A stretch of 64,000 bases of DNA from an uncultured Coriobacteriaceae bacterium (GCA_902788705.1 CADALE010000004.1:1-64000), one strand, 5' to 3'. Counted from the first letter of the stretch, positions 1 through 10,114 are shown. Made by a program: numbers and translations. The notes: generated from the sequence alone by a model not told the origin.

Positions 1-74
1 ACGAGCTGGAGGCGGCGTAGGATACAGGAGGATCGACGATTCAAGGTGATGGCCGAGCACCTACGAAGGGGCCT

Positions 75-437
75 TTACACCAACTTTTCCGACACTACCT
101 GCCGACTCGCACTTCGCAGTCGGAGGTGCAACGCACAAGACGGTGCGCGTGCGAGAACTGCACCGCCGCATTCAAGGGAAACGTGGCCGGCAACTACTCC
201 GGCTGGAAGTGGTAGACCACCATCACAGGAAGGTTCGGCAGGCCGTGCACCTAGCACGACTCCTGGACCTCGCCCAGAGGTCCGGCCATGCCGTGCCATG
301 CGGGGGACGTTGTCCGCGAACTTGTTCTCTATCGCCCCGCTCAACTCGCCATAGGTTATTTCGCGCTTTTGTTCCACGACGAAGGGTGCGAGGACCGCGA
401 CGATCTCCGCAGCAATCTCAGTTGTTCTTGATGACAT
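75..437 (-). pseudogene. decayed small gene downstream of the defence operon
   Basis: Seen: an ATG at 437 opens a frame starting MSSRTTEIAAEIVAVLAPFV and containing ITYGELS. After about 45 residues the sense appears to move to another frame, which reads GPLGEVQESC, a stop, then GLPNLPVMVV and another stop. Similar small proteins near restriction loci, as I remember them, have an ITYGEL motif, then a conserved LG-x-xQ-x-x-C stretch and a xLPxLTVLVVN strand; all these pieces are here but out of frame. The start lies 23 bp after the UvrD-like gene on the same strand, so it was probably the last gene of the defence operon. Family function is not known to me. A real short protein with a divergent C-terminus is the alternative. 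Confidence 0.45.
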
Positions 438-460
438 ACCTCTCAATGCCCTTCCTCTGG

Positions 461-2569
461 CTACCTGGCTAGCAGCTTCGTCAGTTTGCCGGAGGCAGTT
501 ATGACCGTTGTCCTCTTGGCTCTTGTCATCGCTACGTACACGAGGCTTCTCTCGGATTGCTGCACCTCTTCCTCATTGCCCTCTCTTCTTGCCTTGGAGA
601 CCAAATAGGTTGGGGGTACGATTCCGTCACTCATGTTTGCCAGGAATACGGTGTCAAACTCAAGGCCCTTCACACGGTGCATCGTGGCAATGCGCACGCC
701 ATCTATCGAGCGGTCGTCATCCCTTCTTGCCTTGAGCACCATCGTCTTGTGGCCGCGCTCCCTGAGCCCGACGGAATAATCATCCACCAATTTGTTTGTC
801 CTCAATACCACGCAGATATCCTTGGTCTCAAGGCCAGCCTTTTCCGCCACTGCGATTCGATCAGAAATCCAGTCAATCTCAGCGGTCGTATCGCGGAACT
901 CGTGCACCTCTGGCCGTTCTCCATGGATAAGCGATTGGGTTATCTCGTCCTCTACGTTTCCGTCGTCTGCCCCATCGAGGTCATCCCAACTGAGTCCCGC
1001 AATCACCGCGACTGCAGCCTTGCGGATTTCCTCCGGCGTGCGATAGTTGATGCGAAGCCTGCAGGCGCGCCCGCGTATGTTGATGCCGCAACGCGAAAGG
1101 ACTGCCTGCTTGCCATAAATGCGCTGGTGGGAGTCGCCCACGATGAAGATGTCGTTGGCGTGTTCCTCGCCCGCAAGCGCTCGGACCAGCTTGAAGGCTG
1201 GCGCAGAGAAGTCCTGCGCCTCGTCGACCACAACGTACGCATATGGCGCGGCCGTGGGATTCTGTTCCAACACGAGACGCGCGTCGCGCATGGCAGAGTC
1301 CACGTCACGAACTGAACGTTCGCGCATGAGCTGGCGGTAGTTCTCCACCACGCCCCAGATCTGCATGCGATCGCTGCGGCGCAGGCGTGAACCACGTCCC
1401 GCCCTCTTGGCATGGACATACGCTTCGAGCGTCAGCTCGTCCTGAGCGAGAATCACCTGAGCCCATTCGTCCGCGTAGAAGGAGGGCTCAAAGCCCAGCG
1501 TGCAGCCAGACTCAATGGCAGCATCCTGCCACAGCGACTCTAGCTCCTTCTGGTCATAGGAGATGCGGTATTCGAAGCCCTGCTCCTTGAGGAAGCGAGC
1601 GACCCAGGCATCAAGATTGAGGATGTCGATGCGCCGCAGCTCTTGGGTCGTGCAGAGCTTGCTCATGTTTGAACGGATATCGCTTGCAAGATTCGTGCTG
1701 AACGTCGTGAACAGTACGCGCTGGTCGCCCGTGCAACCCTTTGCAAGGGTCCGTGCCCTGTGCATGGCAACGACCGTCTTGCCCGTTCCTGCACCTCCCA
1801 GCACTCGGGCGGCACCGTTATAGGATCGGTCGACGATTGTGCGTTGTGACGGGTGGAGGAAGGTCCTCCACTTGTCGAGGGGCGAACGAAGGATGCTCGC
1901 TAGCTCCTCCTCACCCTCGACGACAACGAAGCTCCTGAGCGATGTGATGTTCTGCAATGCATTGCCAAGGTCGCTCGTGTTTTTGGGCGGATTGGTATCG
2001 GGTGCCATGACCTCGATGACCTCGTCGAACGAGAATCCGTTAGCCAGCCATTGCAGGCCTTCAAACGCATCGGCAGGTACGGAGGACGCCGCATGGTCGA
2101 GCTCGTCAAGCGAAGTGATCGCACGCACATAGCTTAGCTGCTCGCTGGGAACGCCTATCTTGGCCAGCTGCTCGTCGCTTACTGCAGCGAAGAGCGAGGG
2201 GGCTGCCTCGCTCTCAATGGGGGTTTGCTCCTCTACGACCTCATAGACCTGCAAAGAGCCGGTTACGGCGTTCACCGAGCAGCGACGCCTGCGTGCCCAC
2301 TCATACGCATCATCGTGATGGTCCACCCAAAGAAGCAGGTAGGTGCCCGTCTCCTGCTGGCGCACCACTATGCCACGATAGGTGTCGTCGATGCGCACTG
2401 AGAAGAACTTGCCGTCAGCATTGGCGATCTTTTCGTAATGGATGCCGGGCGAGGTAGGGTCCACTCGGAACTTGTTGATGAAGGTGCTTGTCTTTTGCTG
2501 GACCCGCTTGGGAAGCGCCGCGAATGCCGTGAGAAAGTCGGACGATATGGCTACGGTTGCTGCTGGCAT
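461..2569 (-). CDS. RelE-like domain fused to a UvrD/Rep-type superfamily 1 helicase
   Basis: 702 residues. Residues about 5-95 resemble RelE/ParE toxins (FLTAFAALPKRVQQKTSTF, then FFSVRIDDTYRGIVVR and a final YEWARR). The rest is a superfamily 1 helicase: Walker A GGAGTGKT at 258-265, Walker B VVVDEAQD ending near 453, and a C-terminal VYVAMTRAKR motif. It is expected to move on DNA with ATP; whether the RelE-like part cleaves RNA, binds DNA or is inert cannot be told from sequence. It starts 8 bp after the giant helicase stop, so the two are co-transcribed. Similar RelE-UvrD fusions occur elsewhere. A role in the same defence operon is inferred from position. Confidence 0.85.
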   Translation of the reverse strand: MPAATVAISSDFLTAFAALPKRVQQKTSTFINKFRVDPTSPGIHYEKIANADGKFFSVRIDDTYRGIVVRQQETGTYLLLWVDHHDDAYEWARRRRCSVNAVTGSLQVYEVVEEQTPIESEAAPSLFAAVSDEQLAKIGVPSEQLSYVRAITSLDELDHAASSVPADAFEGLQWLANGFSFDEVIEVMAPDTNPPKNTSDLGNALQNITSLRSFVVVEGEEELASILRSPLDKWRTFLHPSQRTIVDRSYNGAARVLGGAGTGKTVVAMHRARTLAKGCTGDQRVLFTTFSTNLASDIRSNMSKLCTTQELRRIDILNLDAWVARFLKEQGFEYRISYDQKELESLWQDAAIESGCTLGFEPSFYADEWAQVILAQDELTLEAYVHAKRAGRGSRLRRSDRMQIWGVVENYRQLMRERSVRDVDSAMRDARLVLEQNPTAAPYAYVVVDEAQDFSAPAFKLVRALAGEEHANDIFIVGDSHQRIYGKQAVLSRCGINIRGRACRLRINYRTPEEIRKAAVAVIAGLSWDDLDGADDGNVEDEITQSLIHGERPEVHEFRDTTAEIDWISDRIAVAEKAGLETKDICVVLRTNKLVDDYSVGLRERGHKTMVLKARRDDDRSIDGVRIATMHRVKGLEFDTVFLANMSDGIVPPTYLVSKARREGNEEEVQQSERSLVYVAMTRAKRTTVITASGKLTKLLAR

Positions 2570-2577
2570 GTGGACTC

Positions 2578-5500
2578 CTATTCAAAAGCCGAGCGTATCT
2601 CGGCGTCCGTCATATCGGGCTTGATGATGCTCCAACCGTTTTCGATGAAGACGCCGGCATCCTCTTCTTGGTCGGGCGTGAGGTAGCAGACGTGTGAGTC
2701 GGGCCATGCTAGTTCTGCCATGGCATCGCCGCACCCCTCGTATCCGTCGTACCCGATGTCGTCGATGCCCGGTGCGGCGACACCCAGCGTGGCAAGCCTG
2801 CGGGCGAAGTCCTTGCTGGTATCGCCAAACAGATAGTTGATGACCTCTTGCCAAGCGTCGTCCTCGAGCTGTGCCTTCTGCGCGGAAGCAGGTTCGACGG
2901 ATGTGGACGGCCCCGCATCCAACTTGGCATATTCGCTGTCCAACAGGCCACGCATGGTTACGGCTCTGAAGGCTTCCTCAAACTGCATGAGGTTAAAGAG
3001 GTCGAGATACCCATTCCAATTGCGCCTGAAGGCCTTTGCGTCGGGCTCGGTGTCGTCAAGGACGGCATAGACCACCGTAAGGCTGTTCTTCTTCATGTCC
3101 TCGACATTGGCACCCGCGTAAACGCGCAGGTGCTCGTTTTCGGAAGGCGACCATCCTTTGAGCAACGACTTCTTGTCGTAGTCAAGTGGTGTGTACTCTC
3201 CGAAGAGGGCATACGAGACCTCGCTGACCGTGGCATTGTCGGAATCGAAGACCCTTCTGTCTGTCGTCACCCCGAGCATCCCCATGCCATACGCGGTCGC
3301 CTGGTGGGCGAAGCACGCCTCGGCTTCCTCGTGCGTGAGATACCACGCAAGGAGCCCGAAGGGGGTAAGCTTGCTCGGCACCAATGCGGAGGGCCTCTTT
3401 GCGACGTATCTGCTGTAAACGTTCTCGCTCGGCAACTCGGGAATCTTGAGGCAGTCGAGGTAGTAGTCGCTTGTGTGCTTGTCCAAGGCGGCCTCGACGT
3501 CTGCAAACGAAAGCCCCCACACACGGTACTTGCCGCTGCGCCGTATCGCCTCGCGTTTGACCGAATCGTCGGCCACCCTGCCCTTGTGGTATTCGAAGCC
3601 ATCGGTGAAGACAGCGATAGGAAGCCATTGCGCGGGTGTGACATGGCGCGTCTTGGGCCACAGGACGAAGTCGGGCTTGCACGGCACCGATACGCCATCC
3701 GCTGGGCCAAGCGACACCTGGGGCTCGACGTCCCACACGATAGGGCCAATCGTAAGCTCGTAGCCCATCTTGTCGTTGACGAGCTCCTTTACCACCCTTG
3801 CCTTTTCTCCCGAGGCACCGACTATGGTGGAAAGGGCGTCAACGAACTTCTTCTCGAGCTCGCTTTCCAGGAGGTTGCTTGGTTTGATGTCCGACACGGT
3901 CCTTACGGACACGACCTCGTTGTCAGGATCAAGCACCTCGTTGAGGACTTGTATAGCCCGCCGGCGCGACAGGCTGCCGATGTTCTTGGTCATGCGGTAG
4001 GCGAAGAGGCAGTGATAACAACCGTCACGGGTGGGATCATCGGCGCACGAGCAGCTGACGAGGGCCTCGCGTGCGAGGTCGAGCACCTCCATGAAGGCAT
4101 CCTTGCTCGATGAGAGCTGCTTGAGATAGCCCGTGCCACCTGGTACCGAGTCATAGAGGTCGAGATAGAGCTTGCGGTAGCCACTTCCGTCCGGGATGGG
4201 CTCGTCCGATATCGTGGCCCCGATGTGGTCCACGTTGCCGAACTTCTTGCGCATGCCCAGCATGACGGAGGCGACGAACGTCTCCTGGATGCTTTCGCCC
4301 TCTGCCACGAAGCTCGTTTCGGGAATGAGGATGCGCAGGGCTTCGCTCTTGAACTCGCGATAGATGAAGAGGCTGTCCTCGACCGCATCCTCTTCGTGCA
4401 CGTCGCCTGAGCGTACGGGGCACGAGTAGGTATGGTCGATGACCTCCTTGCCGCTCCTGCGGTCCTGGTGCGAGAGCATGCCGCATTTGGAGCAGAATCT
4501 GAATCCGGGGCGAATGGCCGGCTTTCCCGCGACATACGTCTCACGGCCCGCGAACTCTCGGCTCCTGCCGAAATTGACCTCGCGTAGCGTGGCGACGCTC
4601 GCGTATTCAAAGCCAAAGTCGAGGCCAGTTGCCTTGTTCGAGAGGTGGTAAGCCGGCTTGACGTCGTTCTGGTCTATCTCCACCAGGAGCTGTCGATTGA
4701 AGAACGCGCGGGTTCTGCTTTCGGACGAGTCGTCCGTACGGCTCTCCTGGTCCTCCACATTGGAAACGACCGTCTTCAGCTTCAGCATCTTGTGGACCTG
4801 CCCCGCATCGGCCCAGGCGGGCGAACCGCACTTGGGGCAGGTGGAGGCTGAGGTGGCGGGCACTATCCGCTCTGCATGGCTGCAGTTGGGGCAGAGCCGC
4901 CACAGCTCCTCCTCGCTCGTCGACAGATCGATCTGGTCGATGGTGAAGTGGCGTCCGCCGGCATAGAAGGTGTTGCTGGGGGCAAAGTCGGTGATCGCAG
5001 AGGCGGCCGCACGCGAGTACTCGCGTGTGGTGCGCTGCCAACGCGCCTCGTCGTCCCCGTCCGTATCCTCCTCTTTCCTGCGCACGACAGTTCGAAGGTT
5101 GACTCCATCCTCGGGGAAGGCATAGTTGGGTAGCAGGCTCTCCCGCGAAAGCAGGCCATAGACGTCCTCGTTGTCGATGCTCTTGATGACGTCTATGAGG
5201 GCGCGAAGCTCGTACCTTCGCTCCTTGAGCTGACTCTCAAAGGAACTATCTGCCGGCTTGCTCTCTAGGTCGGCAATGGCCTTCTTGAGGTCCTCAAGCT
5301 GCTTCTGGTAGCTCTCCCGCAGCTTCCGCCTGTCCTGGAATACCTCGAGCAGTCGTGCGGGCAAGGACAGCGGGTCGTCCTCTCCACCCATGATGAATGT
5401 CCTCAAGGCCTCCTTCGTCTGCTCGTCATCCGCGAGGTCGTCGCGGAACATGGTGAGGAACGTGTTGAGAAGCGCGCGCTTGTTCGCCTTAACGTACGAG

Positions 5501-8500
5501 AGGAAGTTGTAGGGGAACTTCGACCCGTCCTCCTTGCCGGGCGCCACTGCAAGCAAGCAGGGGCGAACGTGCGGTGGGACTATGGCATTGGCCACGCCCC
5601 GCTGCAGAATCCAGCTATCGAGGCAGAAGGCGACAAGCTGGCGCGCCAGGACGGCAGCCGCATGCAGGAACACGCGCGGCGGCTCAACGTTGCCCTCGAG
5701 CATCTCCTCTGGTGCGGCGTAGAAGTACATCCCCCGCGCATTGGCATCCGCCAACACGAGGCAGAAGGCGTTGCCGTCGCGTCGTCCTGCGCGTCCCACC
5801 CGCTGCAAGAACTGCGCCTGGCCCGGTGGCATGCCACAGAGCATGAGCGACGAGAGGTCTCCGATGTCGATGCCCATCTCGAGCGTCGGCGTACACGAGA
5901 GCACATTGGGATACCACGGCTTTGCGTCGGCGGCGGTCGCCTTGAACTGCCGCTCGAGCTCTTCGCGCTCGGTACGTTGGAGCAATCCCGTGTGCTCTGC
6001 GGCGCGCACGCGATCGCTCAGGCCACGGGTAAAGAGGCCACCGTAATAGTCGGGCCCCTGTTGCTCGCGCAGAGCCATTCTTCCCGGGCATCCTCCGTTG
6101 AGACAAGGGGAGCCGAGCCTGACGTCGATGTTGGCACCAGCCGCTTGCATGTGGGAGCCGCAGAGGGGGCATTCGAGCCGTGCGACGTCATCCACAACCC
6201 GCATCGCATTCTCTTTGATTCCATAGCACGCATAGCGCGTTTCACTGGCGAGCTCGACGAGAAGCCCTGCACGAGCGCAGGCGCGCGCCACGCAGTCAAT
6301 GGCTGCGGGTGGATTGAGCATATCCGGCAGGCACTTTGCCACGATGCGCGTCATGGTGTTGGAGCTCATGCTCAAGTACTTCTTGTTGTTACCCCGCTTA
6401 AGCAGAAACCTCGGAATTGTATCGGGTCCAAGGCCAGGCATATAGGGATTATGCTTGTGAGATATTGCCCAGCTGTTGCATCCGCAAGCCAAAAACTCAT
6501 CATAAGACAGATCGGCGATAGCCCCAGAATTGCGCAGCTCGTCAAGAAAGAGGACTACGAGTTTGCCCACATCTTCTCGTGAGGCCCTAACACCTTCCTC
6601 GTTGTGCAGGAGCTCACAAGCTTCGTCTACAGCCTTCTCTAACATAGATTCGTCATAGGCGATGGTTGCAACGCCGCTCTTCTCTAAAGTACGACCTATG
6701 TGACGTCTGAGGCCAAATTCAAGTATGGTCTCATAACGCATGCGCCTACTGATGGAGACGAGCAGTTGTCGAGCCCCTTCGCCGTCCGGCAGCCTGCCTG
6801 TATCCAACATGTGCTCGTAGTCGCGCATCCACAGATTGTTGGGCGCGAGGAAACGCGCAACATACTCCTCACGAGGCATGGCGCCCTTGAAGTGGAGCGC
6901 GAAGCCCTGGGCGAAATCGTCCAAGGCCATACCGTCCCCACCCTCGCCCAGCCACTGCGCCATTGCCGTGCGCAGGCCAAAGCGCCACGTACGTCCGTTG
7001 AAGAATCCCGCGCGATGCGAGGCATCCTGAACGTTGTCCGAGAAGGCGAGCGACTTGTTGTCATCGTCGAAGGCGCTGGCGAACATCTGGGACAGCGCGA
7101 CTTCCGCCTCGGTCGTATTGCGCAGGCCCATGAGCGAAAGCCCCTGGGGGCTGCCGCAATGCGGGCAAATGTATTGGCGCGATTCCGCGCTGCCCGAACC
7201 GCTGCGCGACGAGGTTGTGGGCTCCGAGATGAAGACGGGGATGCACTCAGTGTCACAGACGCCGCATGTATGCGAGCGCTCGCGCTCTCCCAGTACATTC
7301 TCCAAGGTTACGTGCAAGCAGTCTGGGCAGAGCCAGCCCACACGCAGGCTTTCCGGCCTTGGATCGTCGATGCTGCGCGGATACAGCGACACTATGTCTT
7401 CGCCCGAGCCAAAGTAGCTGTTGTAGAACGCGTCGAGGCTCTCGGGCTTGAGGTCCATGTCATGGTCGATGAGCGAGATCCATGCCGTCTGGCCACAGTC
7501 GCGGCAGTTGTGCAGGGGCAGGAAGTGCTTGCGCTCGTCTTGTTTGAGATTGATGGCGAGCTCAAAGCGCGTCTCGTCACCCTTCACCTCTCCGAGGAGG
7601 CGGGTAAGCTCGCGCGTCCAGAGCTGCGTCTGGACGGTCAGGAACGGTCGTGACCCTTCAGCTCGCGCATGGCTCACCAGCGCGACGAGCGCATCGATGA
7701 CCGTCTCGGGGCGTTCGATGTCACTCAGCCATGCATGCCTGTCTACGAGACGCTCAACGATCTCGCTCGGCTGGAAGAACGAGCCACCAACGGCCTCTAT
7801 GAGGTCGCAGAACAAGGTGTTCGACTTCAGCGCGGCCCCAAGCCTCTGCCGCGTCTCGTCATCTGAGGCATTGCTGCCCCGCATTGAGTCCATGAGTCTA
7901 TCGAGCGCCGCCTGCAGATACCCTTGCACGTCATTGGCGTTGACCAGCCTCTCGAGCTCGATGCACTGGGCCTCGCTCATGACGGGGTCGTCTTCCGGCT
8001 CGATTCCGCCCAAGAACTCGTCGACCGTCAGGCGGTCCTCGCCGATGACGGCTCCTTCATCGAACGGCTCTCCAAACACGTTCTGCGCATAGGAGAGCAT
8101 GCCCTTTCTGGATGCCTCTCCCGCGTCGCCCATGGTCGCGGAGGTGCCAATGCAGCAAAGGCTCCCCTGGGGAATGCGAAGCCGCGTCTTGAGGCGCCGG
8201 AGCAGGCATGCGAGATCGGTCCCCTGCGCTCCGTCGAAGGTGTGGATCTCGTCGACGGCAACGTACTTGAGGGGCGATACGTATGCGTCGGACTTCCATA
8301 TGTGGGTGTAGTCAGGCCGAATGAGCAGGTAGTCAAGCATCTTGTAGTTTGTGAGCAAGATGTCTGGCGGGTTGTTCTGCATAGTCTCACGATCGGTGAT
8401 GACCGTGTCGGCTCCCATGACGGGCGACCCCTTGCCCTTGTCGAGCCCACCCACGTACAGGCCAACGCTCACATTGCCCTTGAGGTTGGGGTTGTCCCAG

Positions 8501-8940
8501 ATGAGCTTGGCAACGCGTCCTGCCTGGTCGCTTGCAAGGGCGTTCATGGGGTAGATGATGAGTGCCTTTACGCCACGTGTCGCGCGATGCTGATAGCAGT
8601 ACTCCAGGATGGGGTAGAGGAAGCACTCCGTCTTGCCGGAACCGGTGCCGGTGGCGATGACCGTGGACTGGCCGTCCTCGCCCACGAGGCGCCTCCACGC
8701 CCTCTCCTGGTGCACATAGGGGAGGAACTTGGGACGCACCGCCTCAAAGCAATCGGGCATGGTCATCGCCGTGCGGAACGGCAGCCGTATGGCGGTGAAG
8801 GGCTCAAGATACAGTCCCTTGCCGCCTGCGGCGAAGGCGTCGAATGACGATTTGAACGGTTCGTTGGCAAAGGGGTACGTGGTGCGGAAGTAGTCCTCTA
8901 TGCCGCGCTGGAGCTGCCGGGCAAGAACAGAGGGAATCAT
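2578..8940 (-). CDS. giant DEAD/DEAH helicase with DUF1998 and C-terminal PD-(D/E)XK-like domain
   Basis: 2120 residues from the ATG at 8940, whose ATGA overlaps the stop of the DUF1016 gene; this start is preferred to one 24 bp upstream. Walker A GTGSGKT lies near residue 100, the DEIH box near 232, SAT soon after and helicase motif VI QRVGRAGR near 1040. Several Cys pairs (CRDCG, CPDC, CGVC, CPHCG, CPNC, CPKCG) suggest zinc ribbons. Near 1600-1640 the sequence has the DUF1998 pattern (PGGTGYL, then CSC...DGCYHC). Near 1756-1800, PDFVLWP, PIAVFTDGFEYHKG and KREAI resemble Vsr/DUF559-type nuclease folds. Size and order resemble Druantia DruE or a fused DISARM DrmA-DrmB. Probable role: DNA translocation and processing of invading DNA. 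Confidence 0.85.
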   Translation of the reverse strand: MIPSVLARQLQRGIEDYFRTTYPFANEPFKSSFDAFAAGGKGLYLEPFTAIRLPFRTAMTMPDCFEAVRPKFLPYVHQERAWRRLVGEDGQSTVIATGTGSGKTECFLYPILEYCYQHRATRGVKALIIYPMNALASDQAGRVAKLIWDNPNLKGNVSVGLYVGGLDKGKGSPVMGADTVITDRETMQNNPPDILLTNYKMLDYLLIRPDYTHIWKSDAYVSPLKYVAVDEIHTFDGAQGTDLACLLRRLKTRLRIPQGSLCCIGTSATMGDAGEASRKGMLSYAQNVFGEPFDEGAVIGEDRLTVDEFLGGIEPEDDPVMSEAQCIELERLVNANDVQGYLQAALDRLMDSMRGSNASDDETRQRLGAALKSNTLFCDLIEAVGGSFFQPSEIVERLVDRHAWLSDIERPETVIDALVALVSHARAEGSRPFLTVQTQLWTRELTRLLGEVKGDETRFELAINLKQDERKHFLPLHNCRDCGQTAWISLIDHDMDLKPESLDAFYNSYFGSGEDIVSLYPRSIDDPRPESLRVGWLCPDCLHVTLENVLGERERSHTCGVCDTECIPVFISEPTTSSRSGSGSAESRQYICPHCGSPQGLSLMGLRNTTEAEVALSQMFASAFDDDNKSLAFSDNVQDASHRAGFFNGRTWRFGLRTAMAQWLGEGGDGMALDDFAQGFALHFKGAMPREEYVARFLAPNNLWMRDYEHMLDTGRLPDGEGARQLLVSISRRMRYETILEFGLRRHIGRTLEKSGVATIAYDESMLEKAVDEACELLHNEEGVRASREDVGKLVVLFLDELRNSGAIADLSYDEFLACGCNSWAISHKHNPYMPGLGPDTIPRFLLKRGNNKKYLSMSSNTMTRIVAKCLPDMLNPPAAIDCVARACARAGLLVELASETRYACYGIKENAMRVVDDVARLECPLCGSHMQAAGANIDVRLGSPCLNGGCPGRMALREQQGPDYYGGLFTRGLSDRVRAAEHTGLLQRTEREELERQFKATAADAKPWYPNVLSCTPTLEMGIDIGDLSSLMLCGMPPGQAQFLQRVGRAGRRDGNAFCLVLADANARGMYFYAAPEEMLEGNVEPPRVFLHAAAVLARQLVAFCLDSWILQRGVANAIVPPHVRPCLLAVAPGKEDGSKFPYNFLSYVKANKRALLNTFLTMFRDDLADDEQTKEALRTFIMGGEDDPLSLPARLLEVFQDRRKLRESYQKQLEDLKKAIADLESKPADSSFESQLKERRYELRALIDVIKSIDNEDVYGLLSRESLLPNYAFPEDGVNLRTVVRRKEEDTDGDDEARWQRTTREYSRAAASAITDFAPSNTFYAGGRHFTIDQIDLSTSEEELWRLCPNCSHAERIVPATSASTCPKCGSPAWADAGQVHKMLKLKTVVSNVEDQESRTDDSSESRTRAFFNRQLLVEIDQNDVKPAYHLSNKATGLDFGFEYASVATLREVNFGRSREFAGRETYVAGKPAIRPGFRFCSKCGMLSHQDRRSGKEVIDHTYSCPVRSGDVHEEDAVEDSLFIYREFKSEALRILIPETSFVAEGESIQETFVASVMLGMRKKFGNVDHIGATISDEPIPDGSGYRKLYLDLYDSVPGGTGYLKQLSSSKDAFMEVLDLAREALVSCSCADDPTRDGCYHCLFAYRMTKNIGSLSRRRAIQVLNEVLDPDNEVVSVRTVSDIKPSNLLESELEKKFVDALSTIVGASGEKARVVKELVNDKMGYELTIGPIVWDVEPQVSLGPADGVSVPCKPDFVLWPKTRHVTPAQWLPIAVFTDGFEYHKGRVADDSVKREAIRRSGKYRVWGLSFADVEAALDKHTSDYYLDCLKIPELPSENVYSRYVAKRPSALVPSKLTPFGLLAWYLTHEEAEACFAHQATAYGMGMLGVTTDRRVFDSDNATVSEVSYALFGEYTPLDYDKKSLLKGWSPSENEHLRVYAGANVEDMKKNSLTVVYAVLDDTEPDAKAFRRNWNGYLDLFNLMQFEEAFRAVTMRGLLDSEYAKLDAGPSTSVEPASAQKAQLEDDAWQEVINYLFGDTSKDFARRLATLGVAAPGIDDIGYDGYEGCGDAMAELAWPDSHVCYLTPDQEEDAGVFIENGWSIIKPDMTDAEIRSAFE

Positions 8941-10076
8941 TTGCCTTCCTCCTCCTCGAGCCACTCGGCAAGCTTCTTCTGCAGGAGCTGCTTGTCGGGC
9001 AGGTAGAGCTTGTACTCGCGTGCGTAGATGTGAGCATCCTTCGGGAGTGTCAGCTCCACCAGGGCCTGGTCGCTTCGTTTGCAGAGCAGGATGCCGATTG
9101 TGGGGTTCTCGTCGGGCATTCGCTCGTAGCGGTCGTAGTAGTTCACGTACATCTGCATCTGCCCCAGGTCCTCGTGCGACAGAAGGTCTGCCTTGAAGTC
9201 CACCAGTACGTAACAGCGCAGGAACCTGTTGTAGAGGACCATGTCGAGGAAGTAGTCGCGGTCAGCAAAGCCAAACCGCTTCTGCCGCTTCTCAAAAAGG
9301 AACCCTTTGCCCATTTCAAGCAGGAACTCCTGTAGATGGTCGAGCACTGCTTGTTCTAAATCCGACTCATGGTAGGATGCCCTGTCTTGAAGCCCCGCGA
9401 ACTCGAGCACGAAGGGCGTCTTGAGCAGGTCCTGGGGCTTCTGCGGGGTAGCGCTTTCCTTGGCGAGCCGCATGACGTCGTCCTTGTCGCGGCTGAGCAG
9501 GAGCCGCTCGTACAGACTCGAGCCATACTGGCGGCGCAGGGTCTTTGCGTCCCAGTTGTTCTCTATTGCCTCGCGCTCGTAGAAGTCGCGCTCGGTATGG
9601 TCCTCGATGCGCATGAGCGTGAGGTAATGAGTCCAACTCAGGCGGAAGGGTCGATGCGCCTGTTCTAGCAAGTGGCCTGATTCCCCAATCTCGAATTGGG
9701 GAATTCCCTCCTTGGACGTCTCCGCCAATTCGCCAATTCGGAATTGGCGCATCTCTGGCTCCCGCTCCCGATAGGCAAGATAGAACTGGCGCATATACCC
9801 TAGGTTTGTCTTAGAGAACCCGCGCCCGTACTCGTTTGTCAGCGACTCCGATAGGGCCTCAATGACACGCTTTCCGTAGCCTGCGCGGCTGCTGCCCTGC
9901 TGCTCCTCCTCCACGATGTAGCGCCCAAGCTCGAAGCTCGTATAGACGGTTATGAGGTTGACCGCCTGCCCGATATAGCTGCGCGACAGCGAGACCAACT
10001 GACTGGCTCGGCGCAGCATCTCGTTAAGGCTTGTGCCCTCTGAGCCAGTTTGGAGTTCGTTGACCTTGCCCGCCAT
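8937..10076 (-). CDS. DUF1016 (YhcG-family) PD-(D/E)XK nuclease
   Basis: 379 residues. The N-terminal half has the DUF1016 helical domain (LGRYIVEEEQQG, YGKRVIEALSESL, GFSKTNLGYMRQFYLAY). The C-terminal half carries the nuclease core: YFLDMVLYNRFLRCYVLVDFK followed by GQMQMYVNYYDR, with D and the D-x-K pair as likely metal ligands. YhcG-like proteins are often passengers in type I restriction and other defence loci. The start has a clear ribosome-binding site (GGAAGGGAG about 7 bases upstream). The middle contains the near-repeated QFRIGELAE / QFEIGESG, encoded by DNA with two short perfect palindromes. It lies 99 bp after the methyltransferase gene and overlaps the next gene by 4 bp. Confidence 0.9.
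   Translation of the reverse strand: MAGKVNELQTGSEGTSLNEMLRRASQLVSLSRSYIGQAVNLITVYTSFELGRYIVEEEQQGSSRAGYGKRVIEALSESLTNEYGRGFSKTNLGYMRQFYLAYREREPEMRQFRIGELAETSKEGIPQFEIGESGHLLEQAHRPFRLSWTHYLTLMRIEDHTERDFYEREAIENNWDAKTLRRQYGSSLYERLLLSRDKDDVMRLAKESATPQKPQDLLKTPFVLEFAGLQDRASYHESDLEQAVLDHLQEFLLEMGKGFLFEKRQKRFGFADRDYFLDMVLYNRFLRCYVLVDFKADLLSHEDLGQMQMYVNYYDRYERMPDENPTIGILLCKRSDQALVELTLPKDAHIYAREYKLYLPDKQLLQKKLAEWLEEEEGK
9680..9749. repeat. two short palindromes inside the DUF1016 gene
   Basis: At 9680-9704 ten-base arms (attccccaat) flank a five-base loop. At 9731-9749 nine-base arms (cgccaattc) flank one base, and a direct copy of cgccaatt sits just before at 9724. Together they encode the paired QFxIG segments of the nuclease linker. 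Confidence 0.7.
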
Positions 10077-10114
10077 GGGCGCTCCCTTCCTTCACGCTTG
10101 CAATGCTTTTCGTG

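Noticed and set aside
3990-4616. Many long open frames in other frames over the giant helicase and other GC-rich genes
   Set aside because: They are Arg/Ala/Ser/Pro-rich shadows with no domain or ribosome-binding site.
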